A stretch of DNA of 15,533 bases, taken from NCBI GenBank assembly GCA_001805165.1, contig MHEI01000021.1, positions 2,204 to 17,736 of the forward strand. Reading direction: 5' to 3'. Within the stretch, counting starts at the first letter, position 1. Each line of letters opens with the position of its first letter. The DNA is from Nitrospirae bacterium RBG_16_43_11. GTDB taxonomy: Bacteria; Nitrospirota; 9FT-COMBO-42-15; HDB-SIOI813. The notes below the pieces were generated by a model that saw only the letters and a list, made by a program, of their open reading frames with translations, made no database searches and was not told the DNA's origin. The translations under genes and the position numbers were made by a program. Of the stretch, positions 1-7,587 are shown piece after piece.

Positions 1-2775
1 GAGTTGGGCAGCTATCAGAGCAACAAATACAGCATTAAAGTCCTCGATGCCGGCCTTCCGCCAGAGTTGGGCGGAGAGCCCGGAGGTTCTTGTATAATCC
101 ACAACATTTCAAATATTACATATCAAATTACCGGAAGGGTTATCAATCAGAACTCTCTAACATTAAGCGGTGTTACGGTGACCGCTAATACGGGTATAAG
201 CGCTACAACGGGCAATGATGGGAGATTCTCTCTGGAGAGCCCACCCGATCAAGGTGTCAATTTAACGTTCCGTTATACAGCAAATAATCTCACTTACACC
301 ATTACAAAAAGTGTCTCAGTCGGCGGGGCTGATATAGATATCGGAGATGTCATCATTGATACCTCTACGATTAATGCTACAGGCAGGGTTCTGTTGGAGA
401 AGATTGATGGGACAATCGTGCCGCTGACAGGGGCCACTGTATCTGCAGAAAATGGCCAGAAGGGGATTACAAACAGCAATGGAGAATACCTTCTTTTAGC
501 GGCGAAGCCTGCTGCTGAGTCACAAATACTTACTATCAGTTTCTCCTATTACCTGAGCGGTATTGGCCGTCTATCTTCTAATCTGACATGCCCGTTAAAG
601 ATAACTGATACAAGATGCCCTGACATGACCTTTAAGGAAGAGGCTGCGCTTATTTCAGGGACTGTTACAGATGGATCAGGAAGGCCCCTTAAAGGGGTAT
701 TTATATCTACAGCGGGTAATAGCACCACGACGGATGAGGCAGGACGTTATACCATTAAGGTGCCGGCTAACTCAACGGTTATGGTTACGGCTTTATATAT
801 GTATGGTTGTTATATAGAAAATCCGGACAAGACTATTGTGACTGGGGCTGCCGGTTCTGACAACCAGACTGATTTTGTGATGGGCACCCCTTCTGGGATA
901 AAGGGACAGGTGACCGAAGGTGGAGCGTCGAGGGAGGGTGTAAAGGTGTATACCTCTGTTGACTGGTCGAAGGGGGGAACTGCACGGGTTCTTGGTTGTT
1001 CTACTGTGAGTGATAGTAACGGGAACTATAAACTGAAGGCGCTTCCAGACAGGGATTATAATGTTCAGTTTGTTCCTCAGAATTGTCCTAAAAAAGAGCT
1101 CCTGACAAGGAGTGGTCCGGGAGGGACAGATGTCGAATTAAATCCAGAATTGGAATCTTGTGAAACGAGGCCGCAGATCAGAAAGTTGGTGGTGACACCG
1201 GCCATTGTTGACCTCTCCTGTAATGACCATGTCCTGGTTGATACCAATGTCTATGATCCGGATACTACGAATATCAACTACTCTTTATCAGTGACAGGTG
1301 GAAGCCTTACCGGTCAATCATCAGGAACGGCATCCAATGCGAACCGCCCGGAGGGTGTTAAGCTGTCCAGTCTGTGGATGACGCCCTCTCAATCCGGGGA
1401 TTATGACCTGACACTCGAAGTGGATGACGGCGCTGGCGGGAATACCAGCGCTATCCGGCGGGTACAGGTCAGGGATAAGATCAATAAAGACCCGGTAATC
1501 CTTGACCTGAAGATACGGAACAATAATGTATGGGTAATGGCCTATGACCCTGAGGGTGGAGCGCTTGAGTATTCCTGGGATGTACCGGTCGGGTGGGGAA
1601 GTTCCATTTCCAATGTTATACAACTTACAATACCCGCAGGTGCATCAGAGGGAGATTATCCCGTCAAAGTTATAGTAAGAGATAAATGCGGAGCTGAGGC
1701 TGCCGGAACTGTCAACCTGACAGTAGAAAGACAAGTTATCGAAAATCAGCCCCCGGTGATCCACTCCATCAGTGTGAATCCTATACCTCCTGTGAGGGTT
1801 GAAGAGCAGGTAGTATTGGCTGTCAATGCCTCTGATCCTGAGGGAGATACGATCTCCTATGAATGGCGGCAGGGCGCTGCACTATTGTCAGGAAATAGTT
1901 CTTTCGAATGGATAGCCCCCATAGTGACGGATAAGACCACCTATACCTTTACCATCAGGGTTACTGACAGCAAAGGTGCATCAGCGACAAGAGATATCTA
2001 TATAGATATAGTCCCGAACATACCACCTGCTGTAGACCTCCATGCAGACAGAGTTTCAGTGTTATCAGGCGAGGTAGTGAATCTGACGGTTACGGCCTCA
2101 GACTCTGAAAATGATCCCCTTTCCTACACATGGGATGCAACAGGCGGGACTATTTCCGGTACCGGCACTCAGGTGTCCTGGCAGTCTCCGGGAGCCCCGG
2201 GTAATTATACGGTTTCTATCGAAGTCTCAGATGGGGTAAACCTCGTACGTAAATCGGTTATTATCAATGTCTCGGAACCAGGGAACAATCCACCGGTAGT
2301 TGATCTCTCTGCTGACAAGACAGAGGTTAACCCGGGTGAGATAGTAAATCTCATATCTTCGGCCTCTGATCCTGATGGGGACCTTCTATCGTATAAATGG
2401 ACCTCAACAGGAGGAAGCATTGCCGGCACTGGATCCTCTGCGATATGGACTGCCCCGGGCTTCTGTGGAGTTTACACTGTTACGGTAGAGGTTTCAGACG
2501 GACGGGGCGGTGGATCTGCTGCTTCCTGGGAAATCGGGGTAGTGGGGTGCCCCGGCGCCACGATCAGCGGCTATGTAAGAAATGGCCTTGGGATACCTGT
2601 CAGCGCCGCTCTGGTTGAGCTATACGATAAAAATGACAGGTCGCGCTTTGATGTGCAAACAGTCACCGGCAGTGATGGTTACTATGAGTTCGTGGATGTC
2701 CCATCCGGGACATATTATGTAGTGGTTGCAAGGGATGGTTTTAAAATAGAATCCAGAGAAATTATAGTTCCATAA
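1..2775 (+). CDS. Large multidomain surface protein: carboxypeptidase-regulatory-like and PKD/Ig-like repeats (5' end outside window)
   Basis: The frame is open from base 1 to the TAA at 2773. No ribosome-binding site precedes the TTG at base 4, so the true start most likely lies upstream and I treat the gene as 5'-partial. Counting from base 4, about four carboxypeptidase-regulatory-like beta-sandwiches fill residues 40-375, each with the 'G.V....G..L.GV.V......T.. .G.Y' pattern. They are followed by five PKD/cadherin-type Ig-like domains at about 395-848, recognised by repeated 'D(P/S)EGD.(I/L)SY.W' and 'Y(T/D)(V/L)..EV.DG.GG' strands. A final regulatory-like domain fills about 850-923. The last two PKD copies (roughly 2022-2277 and 2287-2544) are recent-looking tandem duplicates. 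No catalytic motif is visible. Such proteins are usually exported scaffolds or adhesins; that role is inference. The next gene begins 57 bp downstream on the same strand, so the two may be co-transcribed. Confidence 0.85.
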   Translation, partial: ELGSYQSNKYSIKVLDAGLPPELGGEPGGSCIIHNISNITYQITGRVINQNSLTLSGVTVTANTGISATTGNDGRFSLESPPDQGVNLTFRYTANNLTYTITKSVSVGGADIDIGDVIIDTSTINATGRVLLEKIDGTIVPLTGATVSAENGQKGITNSNGEYLLLAAKPAAESQILTISFSYYLSGIGRLSSNLTCPLKITDTRCPDMTFKEEAALISGTVTDGSGRPLKGVFISTAGNSTTTDEAGRYTIKVPANSTVMVTALYMYGCYIENPDKTIVTGAAGSDNQTDFVMGTPSGIKGQVTEGGASREGVKVYTSVDWSKGGTARVLGCSTVSDSNGNYKLKALPDRDYNVQFVPQNCPKKELLTRSGPGGTDVELNPELESCETRPQIRKLVVTPAIVDLSCNDHVLVDTNVYDPDTTNINYSLSVTGGSLTGQSSGTASNANRPEGVKLSSLWMTPSQSGDYDLTLEVDDGAGGNTSAIRRVQVRDKINKDPVILDLKIRNNNVWVMAYDPEGGALEYSWDVPVGWGSSISNVIQLTIPAGASEGDYPVKVIVRDKCGAEAAGTVNLTVERQVIENQPPVIHSISVNPIPPVRVEEQVVLAVNASDPEGDTISYEWRQGAALLSGNSSFEWIAPIVTDKTTYTFTIRVTDSKGASATRDIYIDIVPNIPPAVDLHADRVSVLSGEVVNLTVTASDSENDPLSYTWDATGGTISGTGTQVSWQSPGAPGNYTVSIEVSDGVNLVRKSVIINVSEPGNNPPVVDLSADKTEVNPGEIVNLISSASDPDGDLLSYKWTSTGGSIAGTGSSAIWTAPGFCGVYTVTVEVSDGRGGGSAASWEIGVVGCPGATISGYVRNGLGIPVSAALVELYDKNDRSRFDVQTVTGSDGYYEFVDVPSGTYYVVVARDGFKIESREIIVP

Positions 2776-2832
2776 GAAATATAACGTGTTCAGCAAAGCG
2801 ATGCATGAAAATTTGCGAAGGAGGGTCTTGAG

Positions 2833-5556
2833 ATGAAGATGGGGATTACACATAAGGGCATTATTGTCATGGTGATGTTGATGCTTGGTTACCTGACCGG
2901 CTGTGGCAGCGGGAAATCTGATGAACCATTGAAACTTATAAAGATTAGTGGCTATATAACGACTGCGAATACAGATGGCACACAAGCCGGCAAAGAAGGT
3001 GTTACAGTAACTGCCCGCAGAACCGATGTGGTCCCTTCCCTTGAGAAAAGTCTCGCAAAGACGACTCAAACCACAGATGGTGTTTACCAGACTGCTACGG
3101 ATTCAACAGGTTATTATGAACTGGAACTTCCTCCGGCAGATTATATGATCTTAGCCGAAGGCCTGAATAACGAGAAGGCAATTCAACGAGTGCTGGCACT
3201 GGAAGCAAATGTTAACATTATAAATCTTGATTTTATCCTTACGGCCACAGGGAATATTAAAGGAAAGGTGGCAGAAGGAGGGAATCCTCCGGTTGACCAT
3301 GTTATGGATGAGGAACATTTAGTCTATATTCCGGGTACCAGTTATATCGCGGTGCTCGATAAAGATGGGTCATTTACCCTCTCAGATGTACCGGTTGGTT
3401 CATATGCTCTTAATATTGGAAATGGGATTACTGTAGAGATAACTGTAGATTCCGGCAGTAGTACTGATTTGGGTATATTCGATCTCACAGTCCTGTCTGG
3501 AGTGGATAGTGCAAAGGAAATGGTAAAGACAGCAAAAGATTATATGGATAATCAGAAATTACAGGAGGCACTTGATACTTTTAAGGCTGCCTATTCGGTT
3601 GATCCGACGAATAAGGATGCTATCCTCGGTGTTGCAATGCTTGAACTGGTCTTTCTTGTTGAGGATCCATCTGTTCAGGATATTGTTAGCCGGTGGGGTG
3701 GGGTTGCTCCTGTGGTTAAGGATATCTATGGGGGTGTCAGCAGCGGTGGCGGAGTGGGGGGGACGAATTCAAGTTCAGGTCCTGCGATATGGAAGGCATT
3801 GCCAAAGATAGTCTCGCCGATGTTGTCTCTTGATGTTGATGAAAATAGTAGTAAGACACTGTTTAAAAGGGATGAGTCTTCCAATGATCTTTTGGGCGAG
3901 GTTAAAGCCTTGATCAAGAAATTGCCCCGGAATGAGACATCCCTGAAGACTCAACTTTCGAGGATTCTTGGGAAGTCAGTCCATGATATTCATCCTGATG
4001 CACCTACGGCCTCTGAGATGCAGTCCATGATTGAAACATCTATACTCCCGGTGATTGATGATGCCGTAAAGAAACTCAGGCTGATCGAAGGAAAGGGATT
4101 CACATTTATTGTAACTCCGTCTATGCGTGGGGAGTATTATGGGGATTATGTTGTCCTCGATGATGGGGATTTCTATGCGTTGGATGCGACGCTAAGTGGT
4201 ATGAAAACTATCCTTTTAATCCTAGCATCATACAATCTGGATTTTGATTATGATTATAATGTGGATGCAGATCCCCTGAGTGTTATCAATGGACCATTTG
4301 GGGGTTCGGCGACATTGATGTCGCAGGCATTCTTTACCCTGAAATCAGATGGTAAGGCCAAAATGGCTAAAGCCGGCACAGCCCTGCAGGAGGCTGCTGA
4401 GAAGCTGCTTAATGCCCATGATTTTATACTGGCGGAAGACCCTGATTCAAGAAAGGATGGAGGAATTCAATTCCCTGATTCGTGGACAAACTATTACGTT
4501 TGTGATCCCTGGGAGTGGCAATGGAATTACTGGTATTGCAGACAGTGGATTGAGGGGCGTGAGGAACATCACGAATTTGTATACTGGCTAAAGAAATTGG
4601 GAAGTTCACTGAAAGGGCCTGTGGATATATCTCAGGAAGGTCCGGACAATATAATTGGTACGCCGGATGATGTTATTATTGGCCGCTTAGACCTGTCAAA
4701 GTTCTTTAATAATCCATTGGACAGGACAGATATTCCGCAATTAGGTTATGATCTTCCTTTGGATATGGGATATTCTCAAACTTACGATTCACCTGTCCAT
4801 ACGTTATTAAATGGAAATCCGGTGAATTCATACATAATATTTAACTCAGATCTTCCTGATAAAACCATGAATGGGATATTTCCGGACGGGATACCAGGGT
4901 TTGATGGATTTATAATACCTGCAGAGACATTCCTCATTGGAGATCAAGTTGGAGATAGAGGGTTCAATGGGATGACATCTGATGGAACATCTCTCTGGTT
5001 TGCTGGCGAGACGGTAGGAATAGGTAACGTAGCATCACTTTACAAGATTGATCCTTCTAACGTTGATCTTTTATTAACACTGACACCGGCAGTTGGTTGG
5101 GCCAATGATCTTGGTTATGCCGGAGGCCAGTTATGGACGCTTGATTGGAGCACACTTAGGGCTGTCAATCCTTCAACAGGAGCCATTACCAAAGTGCTTA
5201 CATTGAATAATAATTGGTGGTGTTGGAATTTAACAATGACTGGTGATGGAACAAATCTGTGGATAGGGGACGGGTGTGGAAATGTTTATTCATTTGATCC
5301 GGCATTGTTTGGTAATGGGACTACAGTATACCTCTCAACCCCCAAATTCACCGTTGCAGGCTATGTCTCATCAATGACATACGGTGAAGGATATCTCTGG
5401 ATTAATGGTGATGCTTTACTCCACAAGATTGATCCAGCTACAGGAGCAGTTCAGGCCTCCTATGGAGGTAATTCCTGTATGGATAATATTGCCCAAATTG
5501 GGGGTTCTATTTACACTGCCTGCGATTATCGAATTTACAGGCATCAGGTTCCTTAA
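2833..5556 (+). CDS. Large lipoprotein with regulatory-like beta-sandwich, TPR-like and C-terminal propeller-like regions
   Basis: The ATG at 2833 follows a good ribosome-binding site (GGAGGG, 2820-2825). The N-terminus is a lipoprotein signal: hydrophobic residues 9-21 end in the lipobox LTGC with the acylated Cys at 24. A Gly/Ser linker follows, so the protein is probably anchored in a membrane facing the periplasm or outside. Residues 37-128 form a carboxypeptidase-regulatory-like fold ('ISGYITT', 'TDSTGYYELELPPADY'), and 140-210 look like a second. Residues 220-270 resemble a TPR hairpin ('NQKLQEALDTFKAAYSVDP'). The middle (270-680) is not recognised; it has an acidic Asp/Tyr-rich run near 470-485 that could bind Ca2+. 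The end (about 690-907) has repeated 'G..LW......L..ID P.TG.' blades, suggesting a partial beta-propeller. The specific function is unknown. It is probably the second gene of an operon with the PKD protein upstream. Confidence 0.85.
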   Translation: MKMGITHKGIIVMVMLMLGYLTGCGSGKSDEPLKLIKISGYITTANTDGTQAGKEGVTVTARRTDVVPSLEKSLAKTTQTTDGVYQTATDSTGYYELELPPADYMILAEGLNNEKAIQRVLALEANVNIINLDFILTATGNIKGKVAEGGNPPVDHVMDEEHLVYIPGTSYIAVLDKDGSFTLSDVPVGSYALNIGNGITVEITVDSGSSTDLGIFDLTVLSGVDSAKEMVKTAKDYMDNQKLQEALDTFKAAYSVDPTNKDAILGVAMLELVFLVEDPSVQDIVSRWGGVAPVVKDIYGGVSSGGGVGGTNSSSGPAIWKALPKIVSPMLSLDVDENSSKTLFKRDESSNDLLGEVKALIKKLPRNETSLKTQLSRILGKSVHDIHPDAPTASEMQSMIETSILPVIDDAVKKLRLIEGKGFTFIVTPSMRGEYYGDYVVLDDGDFYALDATLSGMKTILLILASYNLDFDYDYNVDADPLSVINGPFGGSATLMSQAFFTLKSDGKAKMAKAGTALQEAAEKLLNAHDFILAEDPDSRKDGGIQFPDSWTNYYVCDPWEWQWNYWYCRQWIEGREEHHEFVYWLKKLGSSLKGPVDISQEGPDNIIGTPDDVIIGRLDLSKFFNNPLDRTDIPQLGYDLPLDMGYSQTYDSPVHTLLNGNPVNSYIIFNSDLPDKTMNGIFPDGIPGFDGFIIPAETFLIGDQVGDRGFNGMTSDGTSLWFAGETVGIGNVASLYKIDPSNVDLLLTLTPAVGWANDLGYAGGQLWTLDWSTLRAVNPSTGAITKVLTLNNNWWCWNLTMTGDGTNLWIGDGCGNVYSFDPALFGNGTTVYLSTPKFTVAGYVSSMTYGEGYLWINGDALLHKIDPATGAVQASYGGNSCMDNIAQIGGSIYTACDYRIYRHQVP

Positions 5557-5578
5557 AGTAATCTGATTTTTCTTGAAA

Positions 5579-5603
5579 CCGGAGGGACTGAAAATCCCTC
5601 CGG
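5579..5603. terminator. GC-rich hairpin between convergent genes (possible bidirectional terminator)
   Basis: Perfect 9-bp inverted repeat CCGGAGGGA / TCCCTCCGG with a 7-nt loop, 22 bp after the lipoprotein stop and 60 bp from the stop of the convergent minus-strand gene. There is no true T-run on either side: the plus side continues GGTCATCC, and the minus side has only TTT. It may therefore stop transcription weakly or act as an mRNA 3' stabiliser. Confidence 0.5.
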
Positions 5604-5662
5604 GGTCATCCATTAATGAAGAGGTGTATCACAACACTCAAGCGCAAAATATCTGGAATGTA

Positions 5663-7129
5663 TCAAAAATCGTATCGAATAGAGAGCGTCTGAAGGTTTC
5701 CACCAGGATACTCTTTTATTGCGTCTATAATATCTCCGAAATTTCCCCCCTGGGCTACATCCTCATGCACTGTCTCACCCTGTTCCGTTCTTTTCACAAT
5801 TCGGATTGGAATATATTGCCCGAACCCATAAGATAATGTCCACTTATCCCTGGAATATGAAAAACCAAGAGTAAGGATGACAAGGTGTATCTTATCAACA
5901 TTCAGGTTTGTAATCGTTTCATCCAGCTTGCCTATTCCTATAATTGGAAACGGTGTCCAGTGGTGGAGAGAGGCTGCCGGGGAAGCTGAAACGTATTGCA
6001 GACCTCCGTGCAACTTTAGCCGCTTAGACCGCTGAGATTCCAAGCTGATCATGTACTGAACTGCATCCAGCCCCAATGAATAGAGGTATATACGGTCACC
6101 TGATATAATCTCCTCCCAGAAGCTTGTTACTGTATTTGCTTTTAGACGGCCTCCACCTTCGCCATCAATAGATATTGTACGGTAGGCAAGATGGATCTCA
6201 TTTGATAAATTCAGATGGATGCTTCCCCCAAGGGTCATCTCTTTAAAGTGTATTTCTCCCCTGTTCTCGCCAGCATCCTCTCCGTTTAGAGAAAGAAACT
6301 CCCTGTTTTCAATATCCAGCTCCTCTACTGTTCCGGAAAAACGAAATTTGCTAAAGGCATAGGCTGTTGTAAGTTTATAGGAATCCCTCTGTGACAAGTC
6401 CTTTGAAATAGAGAGGCTGAGTGGGTGAAAGAGGTCTGCATCAAAGAATAGTTCTTCAATTCTATCTCTATGAAGGATAGGGATTACACCCCGAAATTGG
6501 TCATCCTCTGCAAATATGTTAAGGGAAAAATTTCTCTGGTATTCTCTATATCCAATGTCCAGATGCTGAACAGGGTCCAGTATGATTTCCCAGTTGTATA
6601 AAACTTCTGCTTCTCTATTCTCTTTACCAATACCTCCCCCCAGGGCAAACCAGGAAAGAGGCTGTATGCCATAGGAGATATTAAACTGGGAATAGTCTTC
6701 ATCATACCGGAGCCCCACCCCACCATCCTCATTCTGAAACCGTCCGTTAACCCAGTCACTCTTCATGGTAAATCCAATGACTTGACCAGGCTTTTCTGTT
6801 ATGGGTATGAGCGCATTCAGACTAAATGCATACGAGCGGAGGCTGCTTCCCTTGTAATCTCCCTCTTTAACCCTCCAGGTGTCATCACGAATGAATGCGG
6901 CAGTAAGGGATGCCTCTTTTATCCCGGTCAGATGGGCAGGCGAACGCCAGATATTGGTTCCGGATTGTTGGTGAAGCCTGATTCCACCGGATCCCAATAT
7001 CTCCGGTTCTTCGTCTATAAAGAGAGAGAGGGGATACATAGAGATTGTTTCACCGTAGACATCTTGAGAATATTTAATAAAATAAGATAAAGAAACAACA
7101 AGAGAGAGTAGAATAATGGGAATATTCAT
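5663..7129 (-). CDS. Putative outer-membrane beta-barrel protein of unknown function
   Basis: This 488-residue protein is read on the minus strand from the ATG at 7129 to the TGA at 5663-5665. Residues 4-19 form a hydrophobic Sec-type signal core, though the presumed cleavage zone near residue 26 is atypical. The mature part is rich in alternating polar and aromatic/hydrophobic strands of about 10 residues, separated by short charged turns. It ends in '...SIRYDF'; a C-terminal aromatic, especially Phe, is the typical beta-barrel assembly signal of outer-membrane proteins. No porin, TonB or secretin motif is recognisable, so I give no substrate. It is convergent with the lipoprotein gene and divergent from the riboswitch-controlled gene. 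The ribosome-binding site ahead of the ATG is weak, and a strong inverted repeat sits 64 bp upstream. Confidence 0.75.
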   Translation of the reverse strand: MNIPIILLSLVVSLSYFIKYSQDVYGETISMYPLSLFIDEEPEILGSGGIRLHQQSGTNIWRSPAHLTGIKEASLTAAFIRDDTWRVKEGDYKGSSLRSYAFSLNALIPITEKPGQVIGFTMKSDWVNGRFQNEDGGVGLRYDEDYSQFNISYGIQPLSWFALGGGIGKENREAEVLYNWEIILDPVQHLDIGYREYQRNFSLNIFAEDDQFRGVIPILHRDRIEELFFDADLFHPLSLSISKDLSQRDSYKLTTAYAFSKFRFSGTVEELDIENREFLSLNGEDAGENRGEIHFKEMTLGGSIHLNLSNEIHLAYRTISIDGEGGGRLKANTVTSFWEEIISGDRIYLYSLGLDAVQYMISLESQRSKRLKLHGGLQYVSASPAASLHHWTPFPIIGIGKLDETITNLNVDKIHLVILTLGFSYSRDKWTLSYGFGQYIPIRIVKRTEQGETVHEDVAQGGNFGDIIDAIKEYPGGNLQTLSIRYDF

Positions 7130-7192
7130 AGTTATATCTGCCAGTCATGATAAGTCCATCTGCCACGACTCACATAAGATACTAAAAATCTC

Positions 7193-7225
7193 CCAGGCAT
7201 GCAAGCAGGTTGCTTACATGCCTGG
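7193..7225. repeat. Strong inverted repeat in the divergent intergenic region
   Basis: The arms CCAGGCATG (7193-7201) and CATGCCTGG (7217-7225) are perfect. Inside them AAGC/GCTT also pair across a single C-A mismatch, leaving a 5-nt loop. On the minus strand the hairpin is followed by GAGATTTTTAG, so it could terminate or attenuate transcription entering the beta-barrel gene. On the plus strand only AAAATTATC follows. An operator role for a dimeric regulator is also possible. Confidence 0.5.
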
Positions 7226-7299
7226 AAAATTATCATCATATATTCCGCATTAAGCGGGGATTATGTATTGTATTCTGTAAAAAATATACCTAATAAGCC

Positions 7300-7340
7300 C
7301 GAATCTGTGACTAATATGTGACTTTTGTTGTGGTATAGTT
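7300..7340 (+). promoter_or_regulatory. Promoter with tandem heptamers (OmpR/PhoB-like box), copy A
   Basis: CTGTGAC (7305-7311), the 4-nt spacer TAAT, then ATGTGAC (7316-7322), an 11-nt gap and a -10-like TATAGT (7334-7339). A 7+4+7 direct repeat about one turn above the -10 box is the layout bound by PhoB/OmpR-family response regulators, whose Pho-box repeats read CTGTCAT. No proper -35 hexamer is seen, which fits an activator-dependent promoter. The riboswitch begins about 25 nt downstream. A near-identical block lies at 12292-12332. Confidence 0.5.
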
Positions 7341-7362
7341 GCTATATTTGTTAGAAATATTA

Positions 7363-7453
7363 CAGCGCTTTCTATCAGGGTAAACTGCTGGTAACGGCAG
7401 GACGTAAAGCCAAGAGGATTAAAGAGATGAGCCAGCCGGGCTGCCGAGGTGAC
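7363..7453 (+). promoter_or_regulatory. Cyclic-di-GMP class I (GEMM-I) riboswitch aptamer
   Basis: The conserved core is present in order: AGGGTAAAC (7377-7385), then a 6-bp P2 stem CTGCTG/CGGCAG capped by a GTAA (GNRA) tetraloop, then GGACGTAAAGCC (7400-7411), a variable P3 segment, and GCCGGGCTGCCGA (7435-7447). These match the GEMM-I consensus strands around the ligand pocket, including the GNRA loop that docks on P3. The G-rich AGGG strand is the c-di-GMP form rather than the A-variant associated with cGAMP sensing; that assignment is tentative. P1 pairing looks weak by eye. It lies about 135 nt upstream of the surface lipoprotein start and so should control that gene in cis. Confidence 0.82.
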
Positions 7454-7496
7454 CATAATTTCGTGATTATTGTTATTTTGGTGGTCCGGCTTTATT
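7443..7496 (+). terminator. Candidate expression-platform terminator of the riboswitch
   Basis: GCCGAGGTGACCA (7443-7455), the 3' end of the aptamer, can pair imperfectly with TGGTGGTCCGGC (7479-7490), with one bulge and one mismatch. It is followed by TTTATT. The left arm overlaps the aptamer, so aptamer folding and this hairpin would compete, which would make c-di-GMP an activator. This is inferred from the sequence only; the stem is imperfect. Confidence 0.35.
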
Positions 7497-7587
7497 ACTA
7501 TGAATTGTCCTGATTCGTTGATGTCTGGAAAACATGAATCCAATATTGTTTAAAATGGACTTTAGAGGTTTAATACGGGTTTTAAAG

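Noticed and set aside
1994..2009. 16-bp perfect palindrome ATATCTATATAGATAT
   Set aside because: Lies inside the PKD protein and encodes an ordinary alternating 'DIYID' strand; best explained by codon content.
7250..7543. 97-codon minus-strand frame that shares a short 'SHISHRF'-like stretch with one at 12158-12358
   Set aside because: The similarity is the reverse complement of the shared promoter element, and the frame runs antisense through the riboswitch.
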